Shown here: one piece after another, positions 1 to 7,420 of the stretch
Position numbering within the stretch: position 1 is the first letter of the stretch
How the letters are laid out: each line of letters starts with the position of its first letter
Assembly: GCF_005889715.1 (NCBI RefSeq)
Contig: NZ_VCKW01000068.1
Location: forward strand, 1-33,714
From: Actinomadura soli
GTDB taxonomy: Bacteria; Actinomycetota; Actinomycetes; Streptosporangiales; Streptosporangiaceae
Direction of reading: 5' to 3'
DNA length: 33,714 bases
Position numbers and translations under genes: made by a program
Notes under the pieces: model-generated
The model's database searches: none
Told to the model about the DNA's origin: nothing
Seen by the model: only the letters and a program-made list of their open reading frames with translations

Positions 1-173
1 AGCGCGAGGTCCTGAAGCTGGTCGCGGACGGGCTCGGCAACCGGGAGATCGCGGCGAGGCTGTTCATCTCCCCGAAGACGGCGAGCGTCCACGTCTCCAA
101 CATCCTCGCGAAGCTGAACGTCGCCAGCCGCACCCAGGCGGCCGCCGTCGCGCACCGCGAAGGGCTCGGCTGA
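1..173 (+). CDS. LuxR-family regulator, C-terminal HTH (5'-truncated)
   Basis: An open frame enters from the left edge (codons from base 3) and stops with TGA at 171-173. The 56 visible residues are a typical LuxR/GerE helix-turn-helix: REVLKLVADG, then GNREIAARLFISPKTASVHVSNIL as scaffold and recognition helices, then AKLNVASRTQAAAVA. The N-terminal part (receiver or ATPase) lies outside the window, so the subclass cannot be told. It is a DNA-binding transcription factor. The gene points toward the lanthipeptide synthetase, but 190 nt separate them and there is a weak hairpin between, so co-transcription is not supported. Confidence 0.85.
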   Translation, partial: REVLKLVADGLGNREIAARLFISPKTASVHVSNILAKLNVASRTQAAAVAHREGLG

Positions 174-202
174 CCGCCCCACTCCCCCCTTTTCGCCGTC
201 CC

Positions 203-222
203 GCCGCCGGTGGCACGGCGGC
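203..222 (+). terminator. Weak hairpin after the LuxR-type gene
   Basis: GCCGCC (203-208) and GGCGGC (217-222) form a perfect 6-bp stem with an 8-nt loop, 30 nt after the regulator's stop. There is no T-run, so it is at best a weak terminator of the L-shaped kind common in actinomycetes. Confidence 0.3.
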
Positions 223-276
223 ACTGTGACGCGCGCACGCGGCGGGCGGTAGATCTTCACGGGTCATTCGTTATTT

Positions 277-296
277 CCGGTACTGGCCTATACCGG
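277..296. promoter_or_regulatory. Dyad upstream of the lanthipeptide synthetase
   Basis: CCGGTA (277-282) and TACCGG (291-296) form a perfect 6+6 inverted repeat with an 8-nt centre. The dyad lies 68 nt before the GTG start of the synthetase gene. The region is noticeably more AT-rich than its surroundings, as expected of a promoter. It is a candidate operator for the cluster's regulator; no convincing -35/-10 pair was identified. Confidence 0.35.
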
Positions 297-363
297 TCCG
301 GACTGGAAACCTTTTCTTCTGTAAGCGCCAAAACGGTCGGCGCGCGCAGAAGGGAATACCGCA

Positions 364-2970
364 GTGGACAAGGGGTATGAGCTTTACTGCCTCGCGGACA
401 AGCTGTTCTATGATGCGCCGCCGGTCACTCGCAGCACCGACTTTGAAATCACACAACGTGATCTTCCGGCGGGCTGGGAGCAGATTTTAGGTGACGAGTG
501 GGTCGTCTACGACCCGCCGCAGAGCCGCACCCCTCTGCAGGGCTGGAAAGTGCATGTCTCAGGATGCGCGGAAAGCGCCGCGGAGATCCTGTCCGGCACC
601 TGGGAGTACTGCGTCGACAATCACATCGAGTTCAAGCATCTGCGCGGCCCGGGCACGCTCCGCATGCGGAACGCCAAGTACGCGCCGCGCGGGGCGAGCG
701 GGAAGCTCGTCACGATCTACCCCGAGGACGAGCGCGAGCTGGAGCGCGTGCTGGCCGAGCTCGGCGCCCGGCTGGACGGCCTCGCCGGCCCCTACATCCT
801 CAGTGACCTGCGCATCGGCAGCGGCCCGCTGCACGTCAGGTACGGCGGCTTCGCCGAGCGGCGCTGCCTGGACGAGCAGGGCAAGCTCGTCGCCGCGCTG
901 GAGAACGGCGCCGGTGAACTGGTCCCGGACCGCCGCGAGCCCATCTTCTCCGTCCCCGACTGGGTGACTTTGCCCGCCTGCCTGGAACCGCATCTCAAAG
1001 CTCGCGCCGCCACCACGACGACCGATCTGCCGTACCAGATCACCAAGGCGCTGCATTTCTCCAACGGCGGGGGCGTTTACGAGGCGACCGATACCCGTTC
1101 CGGACGGAAGGTCGTCCTGAAAGAGGGACGCCCGCATGCCGGTCTCGCCGCCGACGGAGCGGACGCGGTAACCCGCATCGAACGGGAACGCGACGTTCTG
1201 CGGAAGCTCGACGGAATCGACGGCGTGCCCGCCGCGCTCGACTGGTTCACGCTCGGCGAGCACCATTTCCTCGTCCAGGAGTTCATCGAGGGCCGGACGC
1301 TCAACACGTTCTTCGCGGAACGGCATCCGATGCTCGATCCCGACCCGGATCCGGAAAAGACCGCGGCCTATACCGAATGGGCGCTGCGCGTCTACGAGGG
1401 CGTCGAGCGGGTGGTCGCGGCGATCCACGAGCGGGGCGTGGCGTTCAACGACCTGCACATGTTCAACGTGATGGTCCGCCCGGACGACTCCGCCGCGCTG
1501 ATCGACTTCGAGACGGCGGCGCCCGCGTCCGACGGCGGCCGGCAGACCCTCGCCAACCCGGCCTTCCTCGCCCCGCCCGACCGGCGCGGCGCCGACGTCG
1601 ACCTCTACAGCCTCGCGTGCCTGCGGATCGCACTGTTCGTCCCGCTGACCACCCTGTTCGTCATCGACCGGGGCAAGGCGCCGCAGCTCGCCGACCTGAT
1701 CGCCGCGAACTTCCCGGTGCCGCGGCCGTTCCTCGACGAGGCGGTCGAGCAGATCACACGGGGCGCCGCGCCGGTGGCCGCGCCCGAGTTCGTCCCGGAC
1801 GCGCGGGGCTGGAAGCGCGCCAGGGAGTCGCTGTCCCTGGCGATCCGCGCCAGCGCCACCCTGGAGCGCGCCGACCGGCTGTTCCCCGGCGACCCCGAGC
1901 AGTTCGACGGCGCGTCGCTCGGCCTCGCGCACGGTGCCGCCGGCGTCCTGTACGCGCTGGGCGCGACGGGCGCGGGCCGCCTCCCGGCGCACGAGGAATG
2001 GCTGGCCGCACGGGCCGCCGACCCGAGGCGCGGCACCGGCATCGGCCTGTACGACGGGCTGCTCGGCGCCGCGTACGTGCTGGCCCGCCTAGGGCGCGGC
2101 GAAGACGCGCTCACCGCCGCGGGCCACTGCCTGAACGAGCGGTGGGAGCGCCTCGGCGACGACCTGTACGGCGGGCTGCCGGGCATGGCGCTCGCGCTGG
2201 ACGACCTCGCCGACACGACCGGCGAGACGTCCCTGCGCGACGAGGCCCGCCGCGCCGCCGAGATCGTGGCCGGACGCGCGGCGGGCGGCCGGAGCCCCCG
2301 CCCCGGCCTGATGCACGGCGGCGCGGGCGCGGCGCTGATGTTCGTCCGGTCCTACGAGCGGACCGGCGACGCGGGCCTGCTCGACCTCGCCGCGGCCGCG
2401 CTGCGCCGCGACCTCGCCGCCTGCGTCACCGACCACAACGGCGCGCTGCACGTCGACCAGGGCAGCCGGGTGTTCCCGTACCTGGGGCGCGGCAGCGTCG
2501 GCATCGGGCTCGTCCTGGACGAGTACCTCGCGCTACGCCCGGACGAGGAGTTCGAGGAGGCGCGACGGGCGATCCGCGTCGCCGCGATGTCCCGGTACTA
2601 CGCGCAGCCGAGCCTGTTCGGCGGGCGCGCCGGGATGCTGCTCTACCTGGCCCGGCACGGCCGCGACGACCCGCGGGTGGCGGGGCACGTCCGCGACCTT
2701 GCGTGGCACGCGCTGCCGTACGCCGACGGGCTGGCGTTCCCGGGCGAGCACATGTACCGCCTGTCCATGGACCTGGCGACCGGCACGGCCGGGGTGCTGC
2801 TGGCGCTGGGCGCGGCCCTCCACGACCCGGCCCCCTCCCTGCCGTTCTTCCGGACGGCCGAGCACCGGTGGGGGGACGACCCACACCCCCCGGTCCGCTC
2901 CGCACAACCCGATGAGCTCCCCGTGGTGTCCTCCACGGCGGCCACCTCTATCCAGCCCGAAAGGAGGTGA
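364..2970 (+). CDS. lanKC: Class III lanthipeptide synthetase (LanKC: lyase-kinase-cyclase)
   Basis: A three-domain enzyme (868 aa, normal length) that phosphorylates Ser/Thr of the precursor, eliminates phosphate to give dehydro-residues, and cyclises Cys onto them. The N-terminal third (about 1-210, with YHxxxx-free lyase-like sequence RYGGF and LSDLRIG) fits the OspF-like lyase region. The kinase domain spans about 225-500: glycine-rich loop GGGVYEA, ATP lysine K253 (VVLKE), catalytic D363 in FNDLHMFN with N368, and metal-binding D381 in IDFE. The C-terminal LanC-like domain (about 530-835) keeps the repeat motifs LYDGLLGA, LYGGLPGM, LMHGGAGA and FGGRAG. It lacks the Cys and Cys-His zinc ligands of LanC, as known for several class III enzymes. 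Start: GTG with AGGGA 8 nt upstream. It is followed 6 nt later by the precursor gene. Closest described relatives are RamC/AmfT-type enzymes. Confidence 0.95.
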   Translation: MDKGYELYCLADKLFYDAPPVTRSTDFEITQRDLPAGWEQILGDEWVVYDPPQSRTPLQGWKVHVSGCAESAAEILSGTWEYCVDNHIEFKHLRGPGTLRMRNAKYAPRGASGKLVTIYPEDERELERVLAELGARLDGLAGPYILSDLRIGSGPLHVRYGGFAERRCLDEQGKLVAALENGAGELVPDRREPIFSVPDWVTLPACLEPHLKARAATTTTDLPYQITKALHFSNGGGVYEATDTRSGRKVVLKEGRPHAGLAADGADAVTRIERERDVLRKLDGIDGVPAALDWFTLGEHHFLVQEFIEGRTLNTFFAERHPMLDPDPDPEKTAAYTEWALRVYEGVERVVAAIHERGVAFNDLHMFNVMVRPDDSAALIDFETAAPASDGGRQTLANPAFLAPPDRRGADVDLYSLACLRIALFVPLTTLFVIDRGKAPQLADLIAANFPVPRPFLDEAVEQITRGAAPVAAPEFVPDARGWKRARESLSLAIRASATLERADRLFPGDPEQFDGASLGLAHGAAGVLYALGATGAGRLPAHEEWLAARAADPRRGTGIGLYDGLLGAAYVLARLGRGEDALTAAGHCLNERWERLGDDLYGGLPGMALALDDLADTTGETSLRDEARRAAEIVAGRAAGGRSPRPGLMHGGAGAALMFVRSYERTGDAGLLDLAAAALRRDLAACVTDHNGALHVDQGSRVFPYLGRGSVGIGLVLDEYLALRPDEEFEEARRAIRVAAMSRYYAQPSLFGGRAGMLLYLARHGRDDPRVAGHVRDLAWHALPYADGLAFPGEHMYRLSMDLATGTAGVLLALGAALHDPAPSLPFFRTAEHRWGDDPHPPVRSAQPDELPVVSSTAATSIQPERR

Positions 2971-2976
2971 AAGGAC

Positions 2977-3087
2977 ATGGCGCTTCTCGACCTTCAGGGG
3001 ATGGTGAGCGAGAACGGCGGCGGCGGCGGTAACAGCAGCCTGAGCATTCTCTGCCACAGCTCCCACAGTGTCACCATCTGCCTGTAA
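2977..3087 (+). CDS. lanA: Class III lanthipeptide precursor (SapB/AmfS-like)
   Basis: A 36-residue peptide starting at ATG 2977 behind a strong AAGGAGG site that overlaps the synthetase's stop. The leader begins MALLDLQGM and contains LLDLQ, the conserved class III leader motif recognised by LanKC enzymes, followed by SEN and a Gly5 linker (14-18). The core NSSLSILCHSSHSVTICL resembles SapB and AmfS in having two Ser-rich blocks each ending in Cys. S20-x-x-S23-x-x-C26 and S28-x-x-S31-x-x-x-C35 could each form a lanthionine plus dehydroalanine, or a labionin. The first ring would be one residue shorter than the second. The likely product is a small amphipathic surface peptide that helps aerial hyphae rise. 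Ring chemistry and leader cleavage site cannot be read from sequence. Confidence 0.93.
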   Translation: MALLDLQGMVSENGGGGGNSSLSILCHSSHSVTICL

Positions 3088-3095
3088 TGGCAGCA

Positions 3096-3131
3096 GGCGG
3101 CCATGGTCCCCTCGCCGGGGCCATGGCCGCC
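3096..3131 (+). terminator. Strong hairpin between precursor and exporter genes
   Basis: Arms 3096-3111 and 3117-3131 pair over 15 bp with one bulged T (3107) and a 5-nt loop (TCGCC). The hairpin starts 8 nt after the precursor's stop and ends 17 nt before the exporter's ATG; a short T4 tract follows at 3136-3139. It probably acts as a partial terminator or 3' stabiliser, giving much more precursor and synthetase mRNA than exporter mRNA. Confidence 0.75.
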
Positions 3132-3148
3132 CCCATTTTGGAGACCTC

Positions 3149-4840
3149 ATGACGACCCTTCCCGCCGCGAGCCCCGTGGCCGGCGCGAACCGGCTGCTGC
3201 TGCGCGCCGCCGGGCGCGCCCGCGGCTGGACCGCGCTCGTGGCCGCCGCCGCGCTGGCGGACGCGGCCGCGGCCGTGCTGCTCCCGTACGCGCTGGCCCG
3301 TGCCATCGACGCGGTGCCGCCGGGCGGGGCCCCGGCCGCCGCCGCGGTGTGGCCGTGCGTCGCGCTCGTCGTGGCGTCCGCCGCGGCGGAGGTGCTGTCG
3401 GAGCTCGCGACCGGCTGCGCGGCCGCGCGGTCGACGGCCTGGCTGCGGCACACGCTGGTCAGGCATGTCCTCGCGGTCGGGCCCGCGCTGCGCGTCCCGC
3501 CGGGCGACGTCGCCGGGCGCGTGGTCGGCGGCGCGGCCGAGGCCGGGGTGGCGCCCGCCGCCGCGCCGGAGGCCGCCGTCGGGCTGGTGCCCGCCGCCGG
3601 GGCGCTGGTCGCGCTGTTCCTGATCGACTGGCGGGTCGCGGTGGCGATCGCGGTGGCGCTGCCGGCGATCGCGCTGCTGCTGCGCGCGTTCGTCCGCGAC
3701 ATCAGCACGACCGCGCACCGCTACCTCACCGTCCAGGGGACGATCGCGGGCCGGCTCGCCGAGGCCCTCGCCGGATGCCGCACGATCGCCGCGGCCGGGA
3801 CGGCGGACCGCGAGACCGGCCGCGTCCTGGAGCCGCTGCCCGGGCTGCGCGCCGAGGGCGAGACGATGTGGCGGGTCCAGGGCGGCATCGCGGCGCGGGG
3901 GATGCTGGCGCTGCTGCTCCTGCAGATCGCGGCCGTCGGCGTCGCGGGCGCGGAGCTGGCCGCGGGCCGCCTCACGCCGGGCGAGCTGGTCGCGACCGTC
4001 CAGTACGCGGGGCTCGCCGCCGGGTTCGGGCCCGTCCTCACGCAGCTGCTCCGCCTCGCCCGCGCCCGCGCCGGCGCCGCCCGCGCCGCCGAGATCCTCG
4101 CGCTCCCCGCGCCCGGCCACGGCACCGAGACCCTTCCGTCCGGCCCCGGCCGGCTGGACTTCCGCGGCGTCACCGCCGCCGGCGGCGCGCTGGACGGCCT
4201 CGACCTGACCGTCCCCGGCGGCCTCGCCGTCGCCGTCACCGGGCGGTCCGGCACGTCCGAGCTGGCCGCGCTCGCCGGGCGCCTCGCCGACCCCGACCGG
4301 GGCGAGGTCCTGCTGGACGGGACGCCGCTCCCCGACCTCACCCGGGCGGCGCTGCGCCGCGAGATCGGCTACGCGTTCGCCCGGCCCGCGCTGTTCGGCG
4401 GCACCGTCCAGGACGCGCTCGCGTTCGGTCCGTCGCGGCCGCCGTCCGCGTGGCTGCGCGAGTCCGCGCGGGCCGCCCGCGCCGACGGCTTCATCCGCCG
4501 CCTCCCCCGCGGCTACGCGACGCCGCTCGCCGACGCGCCGATGTCGGGCGGCGAGCTGCAGCGGATGGGCCTCGCGCGGGCGTTCGCGCACGCCGGGCGC
4601 GTCCTCGTGCTGGACGACGCGACGTCCAGCCTCGACACCGTCACCGAGCTGCAGATCACCGACGCGCTGCTGGACCGCCTCGCGGACCGCACCCGCCTGA
4701 TCATCACGCACCGGGCGTCGACGGCGGCGCGCGCCGACCTGGTCGTGTGGCTGGAGGACGGCCGCGTCCGCGCCCTCGCCCCGCACGCGAAGCTCTGGCG
4801 CGACCCCGAGTACCGCGCCCTCTTCGGAGGTGCCGGGTGA
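3149..4840 (+). CDS. ABC exporter half-transporter with degenerate ATP site (RamA/RamB-type)
   Basis: A 563-aa fusion of a membrane domain and an ATPase domain, expected to pair with the next gene's product to export the lanthipeptide. Hydrophobic helices fill about residues 15-310, with ATPase from about 335. The Walker A position reads GRSGTSEL (365-372), so the usual Gly-Lys-Ser is Ser-Glu-Leu and the ATP-binding lysine is missing. The signature MSGGE (465-469) is intact, Walker B is LVLDD (catalytic Glu replaced by D490), and the H-loop has H521. Start ATG 3149 is preceded by GGAG; upstream in-frame codons back to 3068 cross the precursor and hairpin and are not credible. The stop overlaps the next gene's GTG (GTGA), implying coupled translation. 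Confidence 0.92.
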   Translation: MTTLPAASPVAGANRLLLRAAGRARGWTALVAAAALADAAAAVLLPYALARAIDAVPPGGAPAAAAVWPCVALVVASAAAEVLSELATGCAAARSTAWLRHTLVRHVLAVGPALRVPPGDVAGRVVGGAAEAGVAPAAAPEAAVGLVPAAGALVALFLIDWRVAVAIAVALPAIALLLRAFVRDISTTAHRYLTVQGTIAGRLAEALAGCRTIAAAGTADRETGRVLEPLPGLRAEGETMWRVQGGIAARGMLALLLLQIAAVGVAGAELAAGRLTPGELVATVQYAGLAAGFGPVLTQLLRLARARAGAARAAEILALPAPGHGTETLPSGPGRLDFRGVTAAGGALDGLDLTVPGGLAVAVTGRSGTSELAALAGRLADPDRGEVLLDGTPLPDLTRAALRREIGYAFARPALFGGTVQDALAFGPSRPPSAWLRESARAARADGFIRRLPRGYATPLADAPMSGGELQRMGLARAFAHAGRVLVLDDATSSLDTVTELQITDALLDRLADRTRLIITHRASTAARADLVVWLEDGRVRALAPHAKLWRDPEYRALFGGAG

Positions 4841-6675
4841 GGACCAGGCGCGAGGCCGCGCGGGTGCTGCGGCGGACGGTCGGCGACGCCATCAGGGCCC
4901 AGCCGAGGGCGGTCGCGCGGGCCGCCGCGTGGTCGGCGGTGGAGGCGGTGCCGACGGCGGTGTTCGGCCGCGCCGTCGGCGAGGCGGTCGACGCGTTCCG
5001 CACCGGACGTACGGGTGAAGCGGCGAGCTGGCTCTGCGTCCTCGCCGTGGCGGCGGCTGCCGGGGCATTCGGCAGCCGCCGCCTCTATCCGGCGCTCGCC
5101 GCGATCGTGGAGCCGTTCCGCGACGACCTCGTCCGCCGGGTCACGGACGGGGCGCTGCGCCGCTCGCTGCGCGGGCGGCCGGACACGGGAGCGGTCGCGC
5201 GGCTCACGCACCAGGTGGAGATCGTCCGGGACACCTTCGGCGGGCTGCTCGTCGTCGTGCGCGGGTTCCTGTTCGCGACCGGCGCGGCGCTGATCGGCCT
5301 GGTCAGCCTGATGCCCGAGGTGGCGCTGCTGGTGGTGCCGCCGCTGGTGCTCGGGCTCCTGTTCTTCGGCGCGGTGTTCGGCGCGGCGGCCGTCCGGCAG
5401 CGGGCCCTGGTCGTCGGCGAGGAGGAGATCGCGGAACGCACCACGGCGCTGGCCGAAGGGCTGCGGGACGCCGTCGCCTGCGGCGGCGAGGACACGCTCC
5501 GCGAGGAACTGGGCGCCGCGGTGGAGGCGCAGGCCGCGGCCGGGCGCGCGGTGGCGCGGTTCGCGGCGCTCCGCGCCGTCTCGCTCGCGGTGAGCGGATG
5601 GCTTCCGCTGCTGCTCGTCCTGGCGGCCGCGCCGTGGCTGATGCGGCGCGGCGCCACGCCGGGGGTCCTGATCGGCGCGCTGACCTACGTCCTGCACGGG
5701 CTGCAGCCCGCGCTGCGGACGCTCGTGCACGGCATGGGCGGCAGCGGGCTGCGGCTCGCGGTGACGCTCGCCCGCATCCTGGAGACGAGCGCGCCCGCGC
5801 CGCCCGCCCCGCCGGACGCGGCGGAGCCGGTCGCGGACGCCCCGGCGGTCGAGCTGCGCGGGGTGTCGTTCGCCTACGGGGAGGGCGCGCGGCCGGTGAT
5901 CGAGGACCTCGACCTCGTCGTCCCGCACGGCGACCACCTCGCCGTGGTCGGGCCCAGCGGGATCGGGAAGTCGACGCTCGCCGCGCTCATCGCGGGCCTC
6001 GTCTCCCCCACCGCCGGCGAGGTGCTGGTGGACGGGCTCCCGCCCGGCGACCCGGAGCGGCGGGTCCTCATCCCGCAGGAGGCGTACGTGTTCAGCGGCT
6101 CCCTGCGCGACAACCTCGCCTACTACGCGCCGGACGCCACGCCCGAGCAGGTGGAGCGCGCCGCGGACGAGGTCGGGATGGCACGGCTCGCCGAGAGGCT
6201 CGGCGGGTACGGCGCGCAGGTCGTCCCGGCGGACCTGTCGGAGGCCGACCGGCAGCTCATCGCGCTGTGCCGCGCCCATCTCGCGCCGCAGCCGGTCGTC
6301 ATCCTGGACGAGGCCGCCTACCGCCTCGACGCGTCCGCCGAGGCGCGGGCGGAGGAGGCGTTCGCGCGGCGCCCGGGCACGCTGATCGTCATCGCGCACC
6401 GGATCAGCTCAGCGGCGCGGGCGCGGCGCGTCCTGGTCCTGGACGGGACCCGCGCGCAGCTCGGCCGCCACGCCGACCTGCCCGCGGTCTCACCCCTCTA
6501 CCGCGACCTCATCGGCCGCTGGAACTCAGAGCCAGCCCGCCTCCTCGGCGATCCGGATGGCGTGGATCCGGTTCTGCGCGCCGACCTTGCGGTTGATGCG
6601 GGACAGATGGTTGCGGACGGTGCCGATCGTCAGGACGAGGTCCTCGGCGATCTGCGCCGCGGACGCGCCACGTGA
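4837..6675 (+). CDS. ABC exporter half-transporter with intact ATP site
   Basis: The second exporter subunit, 612 aa, GTG start overlapping the previous stop by 4 nt. The membrane domain spans about 1-320. The ATPase has a normal Walker A (G372-x4-G-K378-S379), Walker B ILDE with catalytic E492, and H-loop H521. The signature is degenerate: LSEADR (467-472) instead of LSGGQ. In an ABC heterodimer the Walker A of one subunit works with the signature of the other. This subunit's good Walker A/B would face the partner's good MSGGE, making one competent and one dead site. Family similarity ends around SPLYRDLIGRW (base 6522). The last 50 or so codons have no stop and run antisense into the response regulator gene, a 150-nt convergent overlap. 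Confidence 0.9.
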   Translation: MRTRREAARVLRRTVGDAIRAQPRAVARAAAWSAVEAVPTAVFGRAVGEAVDAFRTGRTGEAASWLCVLAVAAAAGAFGSRRLYPALAAIVEPFRDDLVRRVTDGALRRSLRGRPDTGAVARLTHQVEIVRDTFGGLLVVVRGFLFATGAALIGLVSLMPEVALLVVPPLVLGLLFFGAVFGAAAVRQRALVVGEEEIAERTTALAEGLRDAVACGGEDTLREELGAAVEAQAAAGRAVARFAALRAVSLAVSGWLPLLLVLAAAPWLMRRGATPGVLIGALTYVLHGLQPALRTLVHGMGGSGLRLAVTLARILETSAPAPPAPPDAAEPVADAPAVELRGVSFAYGEGARPVIEDLDLVVPHGDHLAVVGPSGIGKSTLAALIAGLVSPTAGEVLVDGLPPGDPERRVLIPQEAYVFSGSLRDNLAYYAPDATPEQVERAADEVGMARLAERLGGYGAQVVPADLSEADRQLIALCRAHLAPQPVVILDEAAYRLDASAEARAEEAFARRPGTLIVIAHRISSAARARRVLVLDGTRAQLGRHADLPAVSPLYRDLIGRWNSEPARLLGDPDGVDPVLRADLAVDAGQMVADGADRQDEVLGDLRRGRAT

Positions 6676-7131
6676 GGCGAGCGCGAGCACCTCGACCTCC
6701 CGTTCGGTGAGCGGGCTCTGCATCGAGCCGAGTTCGACGAAGGCCATGTCGGCGTCGATGACGCGCGACCCGTTCGCCGCGCGCCGGATCGCGTCCACCA
6801 GGTCACCGGGCGAGGTGTCCTTCAGGACGAGACCGGCGGCACGCGCGGCCACCGCGCGGCGCAGGTCGCCGGTCCGGCGCCGGCCCGACATCAGGACGGT
6901 GCGGCACTCGGGCACGGCCTCGCGGAGGGCGCGCGCCGCGTCGAAGACGTCCAGGCCGGGCAGCCCGACGTCGATCAGCGCGACGTCGGGCCGCCGTCTG
7001 CGCGCCGTCGGAAGCACCTGCTCACCGGTCCCTACCGCGGCGACGACATCGAGGTCCTTCACATCATCGAACAATGCGACCAACCCGCCGCGGAGGAGAG
7101 GTGCCCCCTCGGCGAGGAGAATCCGAATCAT
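6526..7131 (-). CDS. NarL/FixJ-family response regulator (RamR/AmfR-like)
   Basis: A 201-aa two-domain regulator. The receiver (about 1-120) has the phospho-acceptor aspartate in LIDVGLPG, Ser in VLMSG and the conserved lysine in LVLKD. The acidic pocket, normally two acidic residues (ADDH-like), reads AEGA, so one acid is lost and phosphorylation may be weak. The LuxR HTH (about 138-195) reads LTEREVEVLALASRG, AAQIAEDLVLTIGTVRNHLSRI. ATG 7131 is preceded by AGGAG. No sensor kinase gene is adjacent. In SapB/AmfS loci a regulator of this class activates the synthetase operon; position and family support that role here. It converges on the exporter gene and overlaps it. Confidence 0.9.
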   Translation of the reverse strand: MIRILLAEGAPLLRGGLVALFDDVKDLDVVAAVGTGEQVLPTARRRRPDVALIDVGLPGLDVFDAARALREAVPECRTVLMSGRRRTGDLRRAVAARAAGLVLKDTSPGDLVDAIRRAANGSRVIDADMAFVELGSMQSPLTEREVEVLALASRGASAAQIAEDLVLTIGTVRNHLSRINRKVGAQNRIHAIRIAEEAGWL

Positions 7132-7420
7132 TTTCGTCTCCTAGCCCTGAAACACAGCGGTGTGCCGCCTAACCGCCATGGCTTAGGCGAACGCGTTTCC
7201 CGAATCGCATTCTGACCAGGGGGGACGGGCGGAGAACGGGTGGGAAGACCGGGCTGGGCCGGACAAAAACGATCTTCCATGGGGGCCACCTTGACGGAGA
7301 TTAAGTCAGGGGGATGACCTACCGCGTGGAGTCAACACTATTCAGGGCGTCATTGTAAAGAGCGGTACAAACGGCCATTCCGGACGCACATATACCGCGA
7401 AAAGTCCGGGCTACACATGA
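7132..7420. other. Intergenic region upstream of the response regulator
   Basis: 289 nt without a gene, clearly AT-richer than the surroundings, separating the regulator from the next gene on the same strand. It must hold the regulator's promoter. CCGGAC and GTCCGG (about 7380-7410) could form a 6-bp stem with a long loop as a poor terminator for the cyclodeaminase-family gene. No confident -35/-10 pair, riboswitch or RNA gene was recognised. Confidence 0.4.

Noticed and set aside
3103..4836. In-frame upstream extension of the second exporter gene
   Set aside because: The extension is Arg/Pro-rich nonsense lying out of frame inside the first exporter gene; the GTGA overlap at 4837 is the natural start.
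7132..7420. TTGACG and TTGACT hexamers as promoters for the response regulator
   Set aside because: No acceptable -10 at 16-19 nt on either strand.
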